A stretch of 64,000 bases of DNA from Streptomyces malaysiense (GCF_000980885.2 NZ_LBDA02000052.1:60694-124693); one strand, 5' to 3'. Positions 16,857 to 25,487 are shown, numbered from the stretch's first letter. Notes: generated by a model from the sequence alone, not told the origin. Numbers and translations are program-made.

Positions 16857-18865
16857 CGGTCGCACCGGACGAGGCCCGGGTCCCCGGTACGGCGGGCGAC
16901 CGTACCGTCGTCGGCGTCAACCTGTCGCTGCCGCTGTTCCGCACGCTGTCCGGCGTGCTGGCCGGACACCCGTATCTGAAGGTCGTGGTGGACCGGACCG
17001 AGGACACCTGGCATCTGCTCGACACCCGGGTGCACCCCTTCCACGTCGACTACATCGCCACGCGCGTACTCGGCATGACGCCGCAGCGGCTCGACGCGGA
17101 GCTGGACGCGTTCAACGCCTCGGTGTACATGGCGCCGGACCGCCGCTTCCTGCTGGGAATCCTCTCGTTGCACAGCGACGTGAACTCCGACGGCACCGAA
17201 CGGCCCTTCCTCGTCCTGGAGACGACGGAGGCGGACACCATGCACGGCGCCCTGCTCCAGGAGTTCTACGACTACGTCCGCCACCGCGTGGACGGGCGGC
17301 TCCCGTTGCTGCTGAAGCCGGCCAACCACGGCCAGGAGCATGAGCTCGCCCCGGTCGGCGACGCCCGCGTCCCGCGCATCCTGAGCCAGGAGCTGTTCGG
17401 CAGCCGAACCCGGACCTGCCTCAACCCGGGTACGGCGGAGGGACGTCTGCGGTACTTCCGCAGCCCGCAGGAGTACCGGGCCGGCGCCGCGGGCCTCGGC
17501 TGGGCGGACATCGTCGCCATGGCGGGCCTGCCCGACGACGTACCCAGGGTGGCCGGATTCATCAGCACCCGCCCCACGACACCGCTCTCGCACACCAACG
17601 TGCTGGCCTCGGGCTGGGGTATCCCGAACGCGATCGTCCGCGACCTGGACGCTCTTGTGGAGCGGGACGGCCTGGACGACGCCTGGGTCCGCTACCGGGT
17701 GCAGGAGGACGCCGTCACGCTGGAACCGCTGTCCTGCGCCCCCGTGCTGGAGCGGCCGGTCTGGGACACCCAGCGCATCCACATCGACGCCCCGCTCATC
17801 GGGGACGCGCCGATCATGGAACTGCACCGGCTGCGGCTCGACGACCGCGACGGATACGGCACCAAGGCCGCCCACCTCGGCGAACTGCACCATGTGCTGG
17901 ACAGCCGCAGCGCGGAGCTGACGGCCTTCTACGCCCGGCCCCGCCCGCCGCGGCCGGATCTGCTCGCCCATCTCGGCGCGCGCCTCGGTGAGCCGGAGGC
18001 GCCCCTGGAGCGGCTCCGGTTCTCGGCCGCCGAACGCGTGGCCCGGACGGTCCGGGCTCCGCGGGGCGTGGCGCTGCCGTTCCATCTGCACCACCTCTAC
18101 CTGACCTCGTCGCCGGCGCTCCAACAGGGCATCGGCAAGCTGAAGATGGCGCTCGAACTCGACGCGCTCGACGTGGTCGACGCGCTCTCGCTGGACCTCC
18201 AGCACCTGATGCGCGGTACGCCGATGCCCGAGGAGGTGGCGCGAGCCATCACCACAGCCGTGCCGCGGCTGCTGGCCGACGGGCGCCGGCTGGTGGTGCG
18301 TTCCTCCTCCAACGCCGAGGACCTGCCGGGGTTCTCGGCAGCGGGCATCTACGACTCGGTGACGACGGTACGCGGCGTGGATCAGCTGATGGACGCCGTC
18401 GTCCATGTGTGGGCGTCGCTGCTGTCACCGCGGAGCGTACGGATGCGGCACCAGGTCGGCATCTCGCTGGACGACACCTACATGGGGGTGATCATCCAGG
18501 AGTACACGCCGGCAGACCTCGGGGGCGTGCTGGTCACCTGCAACCCGACGCGCCGGGAGGACTTCCGGAACGTGTACCTCAACTGCACGGCTGGTTCGCC
18601 CGAGCGCGTGGTGGACGGCACGGTCCTGCCCCACCAGTACCTGTACAACACGGTCGAGGGCGGTGGCCGTACGGTGGCCGTCGGGTCCTCGGGCACGGAC
18701 CTGCCGGCGGGGACGAGGGAGGCGCTGGCCCAACTGGCCCTGGCGGGGCGCCTGCTGCAGTCCCACTTCAGCGAGGACGACCCGGACGACGCCCTGGACA
18801 TCGAGTGGCTGATGACCGACGAGGGGGCGTTCCAGCTGGTCCAGGTCCGCCCGTACGCGCGATGA
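16853..18865 (+). CDS. PEP/pyruvate-binding domain protein (PPDK/PEP synthase-like)
   Basis: The 670-residue protein has two parts. Around residues 215-300 is the swivelling phosphohistidine-like region with GFISTRPTTPLSHTNVLASG (His in the expected Thr-Ser-His context). Residues about 470-670 form the ATP-grasp/PEP-binding domain, with LVVRSSSNAEDLPGFSAAGI, GVIIQEYTPADLGGVL and the terminal DIEWLMTDEGAFQLVQVRPY. The order, phosphohistidine first and nucleotide domain last, resembles ligase-type relatives rather than housekeeping PPDK. It is coupled by ATGA overlaps to the truncated upstream gene and to the MFS gene, suggesting a small biosynthetic operon with export. Confidence 0.88.
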   Translation: MTVAPDEARVPGTAGDRTVVGVNLSLPLFRTLSGVLAGHPYLKVVVDRTEDTWHLLDTRVHPFHVDYIATRVLGMTPQRLDAELDAFNASVYMAPDRRFLLGILSLHSDVNSDGTERPFLVLETTEADTMHGALLQEFYDYVRHRVDGRLPLLLKPANHGQEHELAPVGDARVPRILSQELFGSRTRTCLNPGTAEGRLRYFRSPQEYRAGAAGLGWADIVAMAGLPDDVPRVAGFISTRPTTPLSHTNVLASGWGIPNAIVRDLDALVERDGLDDAWVRYRVQEDAVTLEPLSCAPVLERPVWDTQRIHIDAPLIGDAPIMELHRLRLDDRDGYGTKAAHLGELHHVLDSRSAELTAFYARPRPPRPDLLAHLGARLGEPEAPLERLRFSAAERVARTVRAPRGVALPFHLHHLYLTSSPALQQGIGKLKMALELDALDVVDALSLDLQHLMRGTPMPEEVARAITTAVPRLLADGRRLVVRSSSNAEDLPGFSAAGIYDSVTTVRGVDQLMDAVVHVWASLLSPRSVRMRHQVGISLDDTYMGVIIQEYTPADLGGVLVTCNPTRREDFRNVYLNCTAGSPERVVDGTVLPHQYLYNTVEGGGRTVAVGSSGTDLPAGTREALAQLALAGRLLQSHFSEDDPDDALDIEWLMTDEGAFQLVQVRPYAR

Positions 18866-19483
18866 GCCGCCGTACGCCGGCTCCGTGGCGCCGCGCCCCG
18901 CAGGAGGACCTGACCCCGGCGGCCCGCCGTGTGATCCGCCTCAACAACGGGTTCCAGCTGCTGTTCAATCTGCTGTGGTGGATGCCCGTCTTCTACGCCT
19001 ACCAGCGTGACGCGGGCCTGTCCGACGGCCAGATCTTCGGCATCCAGAGCATCTACTACGTCGCCTTCTGTCTCTTCGAGATCCCCACCGGACTCGCCGC
19101 CGACCGTATCGGCGCACGCAACTGCCTGTGGGCAGGCGCGGTGGTCATGACAGCGGCGAACCTGATGCCGGTGTTCTCCCCCTCCTGCACGGGCTTCCTC
19201 CTCCACTTCCTGGCCATCGCCGCGGGGCGCTCCCTGACGTCGGGCGCGGCCAGCGCCTGCCTCTACGACGGGCTGCGCGCGGAAGCGGCGGACGCCCACT
19301 ACCTCCGCGCGGAGGGTACGGCGCGGTCCCTGGGCCTGGTGGCCAAGGTCGTCTGCTGGCCGCTCGTCGGACCGCTGATGGCGCTCGCGCCGCAGACTCC
19401 GTATGTGCTGAGCGCGGCGGGCTCGCTCGGCTGCGCCCTCGCCCTGCCACGGCTCGCTCCGCGCGACGCGAGCGGGGCGACAC
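18862..19483 (+). pseudogene. 5' half of an MFS transporter gene interrupted by the transposon
   Basis: ATG 18862 overlaps the stop of the upstream enzyme. About 205 codons encode six membrane helices with the MFS loop GLAADRIGARNCLWAGAVVM, then the frame runs into the transposon inverted repeat and stops at 19515. The 3' half resumes in the same frame at 29269. Joining 18862-19483 to 29269-30011 gives an uninterrupted 454-residue transporter, so the insertion is the only lesion. It probably exported the product of the upstream operon. Confidence 0.92.
19479..19483. repeat. target site duplication GACAC, left copy
   Basis: GACAC immediately precedes the left inverted repeat and is repeated at 29264-29268 directly after the right one. 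Five bp is the size made by Tn3-family transposition. Confidence 0.95.
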
Positions 19484-19533
19484 GGGGTGCCGCTAACGAG
19501 TGGCGAACCAAGTGACAAGTAACCCGTCAGTAG
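19484..19533 (+). repeat. left terminal inverted repeat of the transposon
   Basis: The 50-bp repeat begins GGGGTGCCGCTAACGAG. It matches the reverse complement of 29214-29263 at 46 of 50 positions (differences at positions 10, 18, 25 and 28 counted by hand). The inner 22 bp are identical. Confidence 0.95.
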
Positions 19534-19682
19534 TTATCTGGGAGGGGCGGCGGAGCGTGTCTGAGTTGTCCTCTGGGTGCTCGGGGGAACGGCACGTCGT
19601 TTGTTGTGCTGCCGAGCAGGTGACTGTGCCCTGATCGCGGCGCTGCTGTCGGGCGTTGGTGGCCTGCCGGTACCGTCCTGAT

Positions 19683-20417
19683 GTGTCGGTGCTGTGGTGG
19701 ATCGTGCTGTCCGGGCTGGCCATGGGCCTGCTGTCGCTGGTGGGGGGCGTCGCGTTGCTGCTGCCCGAGCGGACCTTCGAGCGTGTGGTGCTGCCGTTGG
19801 TGGCCCTCGCAGCGGGTGCGCTGCTGGGCGGTGCCCTGTTCCACATGCTGCCCGAGTCGGTCCGGGCGCTGGGCAATCATCTGTACGTGTACGTGTGCGT
19901 GGCGGCGGGGCTGCTGTCGTTCCTGGTACTGGAGCAGTTCCTGCACTGGCACCACTGTCACCGCCCGATCGCGGCCCACCGGCCACTGGGCTACCTCGTT
20001 CTGGTCGCCGACGGGCTGCACAATTTCATCGGCGGGCTGGCAGTGGGCAGCGCGTTCGTGGTTGACGTGCGCCTGGGTGTGGTGACGTGGCTGGTGGCGG
20101 CGGCGCACGAGGTGCCTCAGGAGTTGGGGGACTTCGGGATTCTGGTGCACAGCGGCTGGAGTCCCGCTCGGGCACTGGCGTTCAATCTGGCCTCGGCGCT
20201 GACCTTCCCGCTCGGCGGTGTGATCGCCTATTCGCTGGCCGGCGAGGTCGATATCGCGGTGCTGGTGCCGTTCGCGGCCGGCAACTTCCTCTACATCGCG
20301 GTCGCTGACCTGCTGCCGGAGATCACCACGTCCCCTGCGCCTCGGGAGAAGGTCCTGCACACGGCATGCTTCGTCCTGGGGCTGGCCGTACTGCTGGGGG
20401 TCGCTGTGCTGGCCTGA
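19683..20417 (+). CDS. ZIP family metal transporter
   Basis: Several alternative starts exist (TTG 19656, GTG 19659, GTG 19683). GTG 19683 is preferred because the first membrane helix starts there, giving 244 residues. About seven to eight hydrophobic helices follow. The metal-site helices are recognisable: ADGLHNFIGGLAVGSAF and AAAHEVPQELGDFGILVHSG, with the paired His/Glu of ZIP proteins. A His-rich loop, FLHWHHCHRPIAAHRP, lies between helices. ZIP carriers bring zinc or other divalent metals into the cytoplasm. This is the first cargo gene inside the transposon. Confidence 0.9.
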   Translation: MSVLWWIVLSGLAMGLLSLVGGVALLLPERTFERVVLPLVALAAGALLGGALFHMLPESVRALGNHLYVYVCVAAGLLSFLVLEQFLHWHHCHRPIAAHRPLGYLVLVADGLHNFIGGLAVGSAFVVDVRLGVVTWLVAAAHEVPQELGDFGILVHSGWSPARALAFNLASALTFPLGGVIAYSLAGEVDIAVLVPFAAGNFLYIAVADLLPEITTSPAPREKVLHTACFVLGLAVLLGVAVLA

Positions 20418-20461
20418 ACCACGAGCGGGTGAATACGTCTCGCAGGTCCGGGGCCGGCCGT

Positions 20462-20650
20462 TCAGGCCGGTCTGCGTACGCGCATCAGGGTACGGATCTC
20501 CTCGTCGGAGGGGATCCGGTCGAGTGGCTCTGCCTCGTCGGCGAGTACGCCGTCGATGATCAGGAGGAACCCGGTTCCCTCGTCCTGGCACTCCTCCACG
20601 ATCAGGACCCTGTGACCGTCGATGTGGCGCTCTTCCACCAGGTGTTCCAT
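20462..20650 (-). CDS. small acidic conserved protein
   Basis: ATG 20650 follows a GAGAGGGGG site and gives 62 residues, starting MEHLVEERHIDGHRVLIVEE. It is acidic with a beta-rich N-terminal half and a short helical end (PSDEEIRTLMRVRRPA). The family is not recognised. It is the only minus-strand gene in the transposon cargo, lying between the ZIP gene and the stress genes. Confidence 0.6.
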   Translation of the reverse strand: MEHLVEERHIDGHRVLIVEECQDEGTGFLLIIDGVLADEAEPLDRIPSDEEIRTLMRVRRPA

Positions 20651-20861
20651 CACGTCACCCCCTCTCTCCAATGACGACCGCATGCGCCCTGTGCACAGGC
20701 GTCTACCACCTGGACGGTGGGAGCGTCTTCCTGGTCCAACCATCGTGCATCGTGCCCGGCGGGACGCGTGCAGCCGAGGCCGGTGGGTCCTCCTCCTCCC
20801 TTTTCGAGGTGCCGGGGCGGCGCGCATGCCGGACGGTGGAAGGAGACGGAGGGAGCCTGCT

Positions 20862-21080
20862 ATGAGCTGCTGGTGTGGACACGGACCGTGGCACCACTAC
20901 GTGCACCCCTACCCGCCGGGCTACTACCCGCCGCCCGAGTACTACGGCCCCCCGCCGGAGCGGGCCCGTCGCACAGCTGAGACGGAGGATCTCACGGGCT
21001 TCCTGCGACGGCTGGAGGAGGAGATCGCGGCCCTCCGCCGTGACGTGGACGAGCTGCGCAGGTCGGGCGGCGAGCGGTGA
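20862..21080 (+). CDS. small His/Pro/Tyr-rich protein with C-terminal coiled coil
   Basis: ATG 20862 lies behind GGAGG-like sites and gives 72 residues. The N-terminus (MSCWCGHGPWHHYVHPYPPG) combines a Cys pair with many His, Tyr and Pro residues, a likely metal-binding stretch. The C-terminal half (about 45-70) is a charged heptad-like helix ending LEEEIAALRRDVDELRRSGG. It lies 28 bp before the universal stress gene and is probably co-transcribed. Function unknown; metal binding is suggested by composition and by the nearby ZIP gene. Confidence 0.65.
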   Translation: MSCWCGHGPWHHYVHPYPPGYYPPPEYYGPPPERARRTAETEDLTGFLRRLEEEIAALRRDVDELRRSGGER

Positions 21081-21108
21081 CGAGCCCGGGGGCGGAAAAG
21101 GAGCGACG

Positions 21109-21981
21109 ATGACGGAACCGATCGTGGTCGGGGTCGACGGCTCCGGCCGGAGTCTGCGTGCCCTGGTGTGGGCCGCGCACTCCGCCGCACTACACCACTG
21201 TCTGCTGAAGATCGTGCATGTGCTGCCCCGCTACGAGTACGACCTGCCGTTCTTCCCCGAGGGCCGGTTCGCGGAGGCGGCCAAGCGCGGCAGGGAGTTC
21301 GTCGCCGAGGCCGCGGCGATCGCCCGCGAGGCGTACCCCGACCTGGAGGTGACCTCTGCCCTGCCCTCGGGAAAGGCGCCGGCGAAGGTGTTCCTGGAAG
21401 AAGCCGAGCACGCGCACGCCGTGGTGCTGGGAGCCAAGGGCGAGGGCGGGTTCGGGAACCTGGCGCTGGGCTCGGTCAGCCTGCAGGTCGTCGGGCACGC
21501 CGCCAGCCCGGTGATCATCGTCAACCACATCACGACCGGCCACCGCCGCGTCGTGGTCGGCGCCGACGGCTCACCGCACTCCACGGCCGCGCTGGACTAC
21601 GCCTTGCAGGCAGCCTCCCTGCGCAAGGCCCGGCTGCTGATCGTGCACGCCTGGAGCATGCCGTACCCGCCCGAGCCGCCCGTGCTGATCGACCCCGACC
21701 CGGACGAGATCGCAAGGAAGCACCAGCAGGAACTGGAAGAGCAGATCAGCGGACTGCGCAAGCGCTACCCAGAGGTCGAGGTGACCGAAGACCTGGTGCG
21801 TGACGCCCCGATTCCGGCACTGACCCGTGCCTCCGACCGGGCCGACCTGCTCGTCCTGGGCTCCCGAGGCCGCGGCGGCTTCCACGGCCTGGCCCTGGGC
21901 TCCGTCAGCCACCACCTCCTGCACTTCTCGGCATGCCCCGTGGCCATCGTCCGGCCGCGCCCCGAGCCCGCCTCAGCCTGA
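21109..21981 (+). CDS. tandem universal stress protein
   Basis: ATG 21109 follows AAAAGGAG; the product has 290 residues and two UspA domains (about 1-140 and 146-290). Each ends in an ATP-binding loop: GAKGEGGFGNLALGSVS in the first and GSRGRGGFHGLALGSVS in the second, matching the G-2x-G-9x-G(S/T) pattern. Each begins with a VVGVDGS or VVGADGS strand. Such proteins act in the cytoplasm during dormancy and stress, binding ATP. Its position in the transposon cargo supports a mobile stress-tolerance cassette. Confidence 0.95.
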   Translation: MTEPIVVGVDGSGRSLRALVWAAHSAALHHCLLKIVHVLPRYEYDLPFFPEGRFAEAAKRGREFVAEAAAIAREAYPDLEVTSALPSGKAPAKVFLEEAEHAHAVVLGAKGEGGFGNLALGSVSLQVVGHAASPVIIVNHITTGHRRVVVGADGSPHSTAALDYALQAASLRKARLLIVHAWSMPYPPEPPVLIDPDPDEIARKHQQELEEQISGLRKRYPEVEVTEDLVRDAPIPALTRASDRADLLVLGSRGRGGFHGLALGSVSHHLLHFSACPVAIVRPRPEPASA

Positions 21982-22148
21982 ACGACACTCCCGAGGCCGC
22001 CGGGAAGTGGAGTGCCCCGTTCGGGCGAGGCCCGCTGGCCGCCGTCGGCACATACGGTGACGCTCGACACGGCGGGAGCGCGCCACGGCCGCACACCTGG
22101 CGCCCTCGCCGACAGAGCCGGTACAGAGCGATTCAGGAGGACTTCGTC

Positions 22149-22433
22149 ATGGAGATGCCCATTGTGAACGAGTGCGCGGTCGGAGACTGCGCCTACAACC
22201 GGGATCACGCCTGCCACGCCCTGGCCATCACCGTGGGCGATGTCCCGCACGCACACTGCGACACCTTCTTCACTGCCCCGTCCAAGGGTGGAGACCCGAC
22301 CGCCACCGGCCGCGTCGGCGCCTGCAAGATGTCCGACTGCCGGCACAGCGTCGACTTCGAATGCCACGCCCCCGGCATCGCGGTGGGCTACCACCAGACC
22401 GACGTCGACTGCCTGACCTACGCACCAGCCTGA
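22149..22433 (+). CDS. DUF1540-type cysteine-rich small protein
   Basis: ATG 22149 follows CAGGAGG and gives 94 residues. Two Cys-rich repeats are visible: VNECAVGDCAYNRDHACHA near the N-terminus and ACKMSDCRHSVDFECHAPG near the C-terminus, each of the CxxxxCxxN/S...C form with later His and Cys. The arrangement looks like two small metal-binding DUF1540 motifs. Function of the family is unknown; it may bind zinc. It lies between the stress protein and the CysQ-like gene and reads in the same direction. Confidence 0.8.
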   Translation: MEMPIVNECAVGDCAYNRDHACHALAITVGDVPHAHCDTFFTAPSKGGDPTATGRVGACKMSDCRHSVDFECHAPGIAVGYHQTDVDCLTYAPA

Positions 22434-22498
22434 ACCCTGCGCCACCGGAGCGACAGCGCTGGCGCCGTGTCCGGGGCCAGCGGACACGGATCGAGGGC

Positions 22499-23251
22499 AT
22501 GGACGACCACAGCTTCGCCCGCTTTGCTGCCGATGCCACCGGTATCCGGCTCCTGCAGGTGCGCTCTCGCATCACCGGCGCCTCTCCCGCACTGCTGGGC
22601 ATGGCCGGTGACCGTGCGGCCCAGGTACTCCTGGCCCGGCTCCTGCGGGAACACCGTCCAGGCGACGCAGTGCTGTCGGAGGAAGCGCCTGATGACCCGG
22701 CCCGGCTCCACGCCGACCGCGTCTGGATCATCGATCCTCTCGACGGAACCCGTGAGTTCGGCGAACCTCCCCGCGACGACTGGGCGGTGCACGTCGCCCT
22801 GTGGGAGAAGAACCGGCTGACGGCCGGCGCGATTGCCCTGCCCGCCCGTGCACTGGTGCTGTCCACCGGTGAACACCCGCCCGCACCACCCACCCGGGCC
22901 GGCCCCGTCAAGATGCTGGTCAGCCGCACCCGACCGCCGCCCTTCGCCGAGCAGCTGGCGGACATCCTCGGTGCGCGCGTCGTGCGGCAGGGCTCCGCAG
23001 GAGCCAAGACCGCCGACGTCCTGCTGGGAGCAGCCGGCCTGTACCTGCAGGCAGGAGGCCAGCACGAATGGGACTCCGCCGCGCCGGCGGCCGTGGCGCA
23101 GGCGCGGGGCTTCCACACCAGCCGTCTGGACGGCAGCCCGCTCACCTACAACCACCCCGATCCGCTGCTTCCGGACCTCCTCATCTGCCGTACAGAACTG
23201 GCCAGCCGCGTCCTGACCGCCTGTGCCCTGATCAATTACCAGTGTCTGTAG
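22499..23251 (+). CDS. inositol monophosphatase family protein, CysQ-like
   Basis: The 250-residue protein carries the family motif WIIDPLDGTREFGEPPRDDW (about residues 78-97), with DPLDGT supplying metal ligands. An upstream Glu pair sits in AVLSEEAPDD and a second metal-site motif near the C-terminus is GGQHEWDSAAP. The REF sequence after DGT is typical of CysQ-type 3'(2'),5'-bisphosphate nucleotidases, which remove PAP during sulfate assimilation or salt stress. The start ATG 22499 has only a weak GAGGG site. It is part of the transposon cargo. Confidence 0.85.
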   Translation: MDDHSFARFAADATGIRLLQVRSRITGASPALLGMAGDRAAQVLLARLLREHRPGDAVLSEEAPDDPARLHADRVWIIDPLDGTREFGEPPRDDWAVHVALWEKNRLTAGAIALPARALVLSTGEHPPAPPTRAGPVKMLVSRTRPPPFAEQLADILGARVVRQGSAGAKTADVLLGAAGLYLQAGGQHEWDSAAPAAVAQARGFHTSRLDGSPLTYNHPDPLLPDLLICRTELASRVLTACALINYQCL

Positions 23252-23423
23252 GCCGCCACTGCCCGGCAGACCTTGTGGAAGCTCCGGCGCGGAGCTGACA
23301 CATCGTGTGCGCCGAGCAGCGGCACGGACAGCGACGCACACTGACAGCCCCCTCTCACCGGTTCGCGCAGCAGAACCGGATTCGAGTAGACATCCGACCG
23401 CGGTGGATTGGTCCGGGAACTGC

Positions 23424-23527
23424 CGCAGTAAATACCGGATTTACTGCGACGGAGCCCCTATCGTGATCACCGCGACCTGCGGCGGGCCATTCCGGCCGCC
23501 GGGGCGAGGTGTACGCATTTACTGCGG
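23424..23527. other. candidate recombination (resolution) site for the transposon recombinase
   Basis: CGCAGTAAAT (23424-23433) and ATTTACTGCG (23439-23448) form a perfect inverted repeat around the 5-bp spacer ACCGG. A third copy of the arm, ATTTACTGCGG, lies at 23517-23527, 25 bp before the recombinase start. Inverted arms around a short crossover spacer plus extra direct arms next to the recombinase gene is the layout of TnpI-type internal resolution sites. Some arms may also serve autoregulation. Confidence 0.75.
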
Positions 23528-23551
23528 CAGAGCCGGGGAGGCGAGGCGGGC

Positions 23552-24619
23552 ATGGCGATCGAACCGGTGACCGAACTCGGGAGCGGGGGCGTGCTCCGGC
23601 TGCCGCGCGCCCGGGTGGTGCCCCTGTCCGCCCCGCCGTCGTCGTACACCGCGGCGGTCGAGCGCTACCTCATCGGTGCGGGCATCGCGAAGTCCTCCGC
23701 GCGGATCTACCGGATCTCGCTGACGACATGGGGATGGATGCTCGCCGGCGAGGCGGCGCCGACCGGCCCCGCCCGCCGGGGCGCGAAGCCGCCCGTCTTC
23801 CCCGTCGCCGCGATCGACGACCCGGCGCTGCCGGAGGTCCTGGCCGAGCTGGCGGCGGCGCGGGCGGACGAGATGGACGCCGACACCGTCAACCGGGAAC
23901 TGTCCATCGCCCGCAAGGCGATCGGCTGGTGGCAGCGCCAGGGCTGGATCGAGAGCGACCCGACGATCGGCATCGAGCGGCGGCCGGCACCGCCGGACCG
24001 CACCAAGGCCCTGGCCGAGAATCAAATCGCCGCTCTGTGGCGCCTCGATGTCGCCCTGCGGGAGAAGACGTTCTGGAAGATGCTCTACGAGTCCGCTGCC
24101 CGGGCCGACGAGGTGCTGTGCCTGAACGTGGAAGACCTGTACCCGCAGGACAAGCGCGGGAAGATCACCGCCAAGGGCGGGGCGACCGAGTGGATTCACT
24201 GGCAATCCAGCACCGCCCAGTTGCTGCCCCGCCTCATCGCCCGCCGTACCCGCGGCCCGCTGTTCCTCACCGACCGCAAGGCCCCGGACGGAACGCCGAC
24301 GCTCGACGTGTGCCCGGAGACCGGCCGGGCCCGGCTCTCCTACCGCCGCGCTGAGGAGATCTTCGAGGAGAACACCCGGCTGCTGGCCAACCCGCTCGCC
24401 TCCCCGGCGGACATCGAGGACCTGGACGGCTTCACACTCCACCGGCTCCGCCACAGTGCCCTCACACACGACGCCGAGGGCGGCACCTCCACCCCGATGC
24501 TGCTGGCCCGCTCCCGCCACGCCTCCGTGCGTTCCCTGGAGCGGTACGCCCGCCCCGGTGTCGACGCGGTCGCAGCCCACGTCGCGGCATCCGACCCGGC
24601 GGCCCGCCGAAAAAGCTGA
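23552..24619 (+). CDS. tnpI: tyrosine site-specific recombinase (TnpI-like cointegrate resolvase)
   Basis: The 355-residue protein has an N-terminal SAM-like core-binding domain (about 30-130) and a catalytic domain. Catalytic residues can be placed: Arg184 in YESAARADEV, Lys near 209, His297 and Arg300 in LHRLRHSALT, His323 in RSRHASVRSL and the nucleophile Tyr332 in LERYARPG. It should resolve the cointegrates made by TnpA, replacing the serine resolvase of most Tn3 elements. A palindromic candidate site with matching arms lies directly upstream. The gene symbol is by analogy with Tn4430. Confidence 0.88.
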   Translation: MAIEPVTELGSGGVLRLPRARVVPLSAPPSSYTAAVERYLIGAGIAKSSARIYRISLTTWGWMLAGEAAPTGPARRGAKPPVFPVAAIDDPALPEVLAELAAARADEMDADTVNRELSIARKAIGWWQRQGWIESDPTIGIERRPAPPDRTKALAENQIAALWRLDVALREKTFWKMLYESAARADEVLCLNVEDLYPQDKRGKITAKGGATEWIHWQSSTAQLLPRLIARRTRGPLFLTDRKAPDGTPTLDVCPETGRARLSYRRAEEIFEENTRLLANPLASPADIEDLDGFTLHRLRHSALTHDAEGGTSTPMLLARSRHASVRSLERYARPGVDAVAAHVAASDPAARRKS

Positions 24620-24797
24620 CCGTGCCTGCTGGTCAGCGCTGTGCGGCTCTTGACGAGGAGGAAGCCAATTCGACGGCTTCCGCAAGCAGCGGCGCCCGCC
24701 TGGGCTCACGGCAAGGCTGGCGGTGTTTCGGCCTGGCAGTGCCCCCAGCGGAGGGATTAGCGTAATCCACAGAGCAGTCGTGGTTCCGAAGTTGTTC

Positions 24798-24827
24798 GCC
24801 CGCGGTCACCTTGCCCGCGGGCTTTTT
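24798..24827 (+). terminator. hairpin with T tract in the leader of the cold-shock gene
   Basis: GCCCGCGG (24798-24805) pairs perfectly with CCGCGGGC (24815-24822), followed by TTTTT. It could end transcription from the recombinase gene or act as an attenuator in the long cold-shock leader (24620-24908). Which of the two cannot be decided by eye. Confidence 0.65.
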
Positions 24828-24908
24828 GCCGCGCAGGCCTGGACCAGGGCGCTCCCCCTCCGGACCCGCGGCACCGTGCGGGCCCGGGCCCCCTCGAAGG
24901 AGACAGGC

Positions 24909-25112
24909 ATGGCCAAGGGCACTGTGAAGTGGTTCAACGCGGAGAAGGGCTTCGGCTTCATCGCACAGGAGGGCGGCGGCCCTGACGTCTTCGCCCACTA
25001 CTCCAACATCGCCGGTCAGGGCTACCGCGAACTGCAGGAGGGCCAGCACGTCGAGTTCGATGTCACCCAGGGCCAGAAGGGGCCCCAGGCGGAGAACATC
25101 CGCGTCATCTGA
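24909..25112 (+). CDS. cold-shock protein (CspA family)
   Basis: ATG 24909 follows GAAGGAG and gives 67 residues, the usual length. The RNA-binding motifs are intact: KGFGFI (RNP1) and VFAHY (RNP2) in the sequence GTVKWFNAEKGFGFIAQEG and beyond. It binds single-stranded RNA or DNA as a chaperone. A long leader with a T-tailed hairpin precedes it and a strong terminator follows (25126-25167). It is part of the stress cargo of the transposon. Confidence 0.95.
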   Translation: MAKGTVKWFNAEKGFGFIAQEGGGPDVFAHYSNIAGQGYRELQEGQHVEFDVTQGQKGPQAENIRVI

Positions 25113-25125
25113 CCCCAGCACCCGA

Positions 25126-25167
25126 ACAGGCCCGGCGTCGTGCGGACGTGCAGAGTGCCGGGCCTGT
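25126..25167 (+). terminator. terminator of the cold-shock gene
   Basis: ACAGGCCCGGC (25126-25136) and GCCGGGCCTGT (25157-25167) form a perfect 11-bp stem 13 bp after the csp stop. Confidence 0.8.
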
Positions 25168-25196
25168 CTTCTGCGCCGCCGCCGGCGTTGCATCCG

Positions 25197-25430
25197 GTGG
25201 AGCCACGCGAGCGGGAACTGCGCACCACCGGGGAGTACAAGGAGCGCGAGCGGGAAGGCGTCCTGCGCCGCAGCACCCGGCGCACCGGGCGCTTCGAGTA
25301 CCGGGCGCTGCTGCCCGCCGACGTCAAGGCCGAAGAGATCACGGCGACGCTGGCCGACGGGGTGCTGACCGTCACCGTCCCCAAGGCACAGGCGGCCAAG
25401 CCGCACCATATCGAGATCACCGAAGCCTGA
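25197..25430 (+). pseudogene. Hsp20/alpha-crystallin remnant, N-terminal part missing
   Basis: About 77 codons encode the second half of an Hsp20 domain: ELRTTGEYKEREREGVLRR, TGRFEYRALLPADVKAEEIT and TLADGVLTVTVPKAQAAKP, the last being the conserved alpha-crystallin strand pair. The first strands and the N-terminal arm are absent, and no start codon with a ribosome site precedes it. Sequence similarity begins just 30 bp after the csp terminator, which suggests a past deletion or a fusion between two stress genes within the cargo. Confidence 0.75.
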
Positions 25431-25487
25431 AGTCAGTGCTGCGGTGGGGCGGCTCGCCCGGCCCCACCGCCGGATCCGGGCGATGGC

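Noticed and set aside
19684..20308. Alternative frames over the ZIP transporter gene
   Set aside because: They are Cys/Trp- or Arg-rich shadows; the chosen frame has membrane helices and the ZIP metal motifs.
23424..23527. Phage or integrative-element attachment site
   Set aside because: The repeat lies inside a complete transposon beside its recombinase, is not in a tRNA gene and no second flanking copy delimits another element.
24798..24827. Possible tRNA or small RNA gene in the cold-shock leader
   Set aside because: Only one hairpin with a T tract is visible; no cloverleaf or tRNA-type arms were found.
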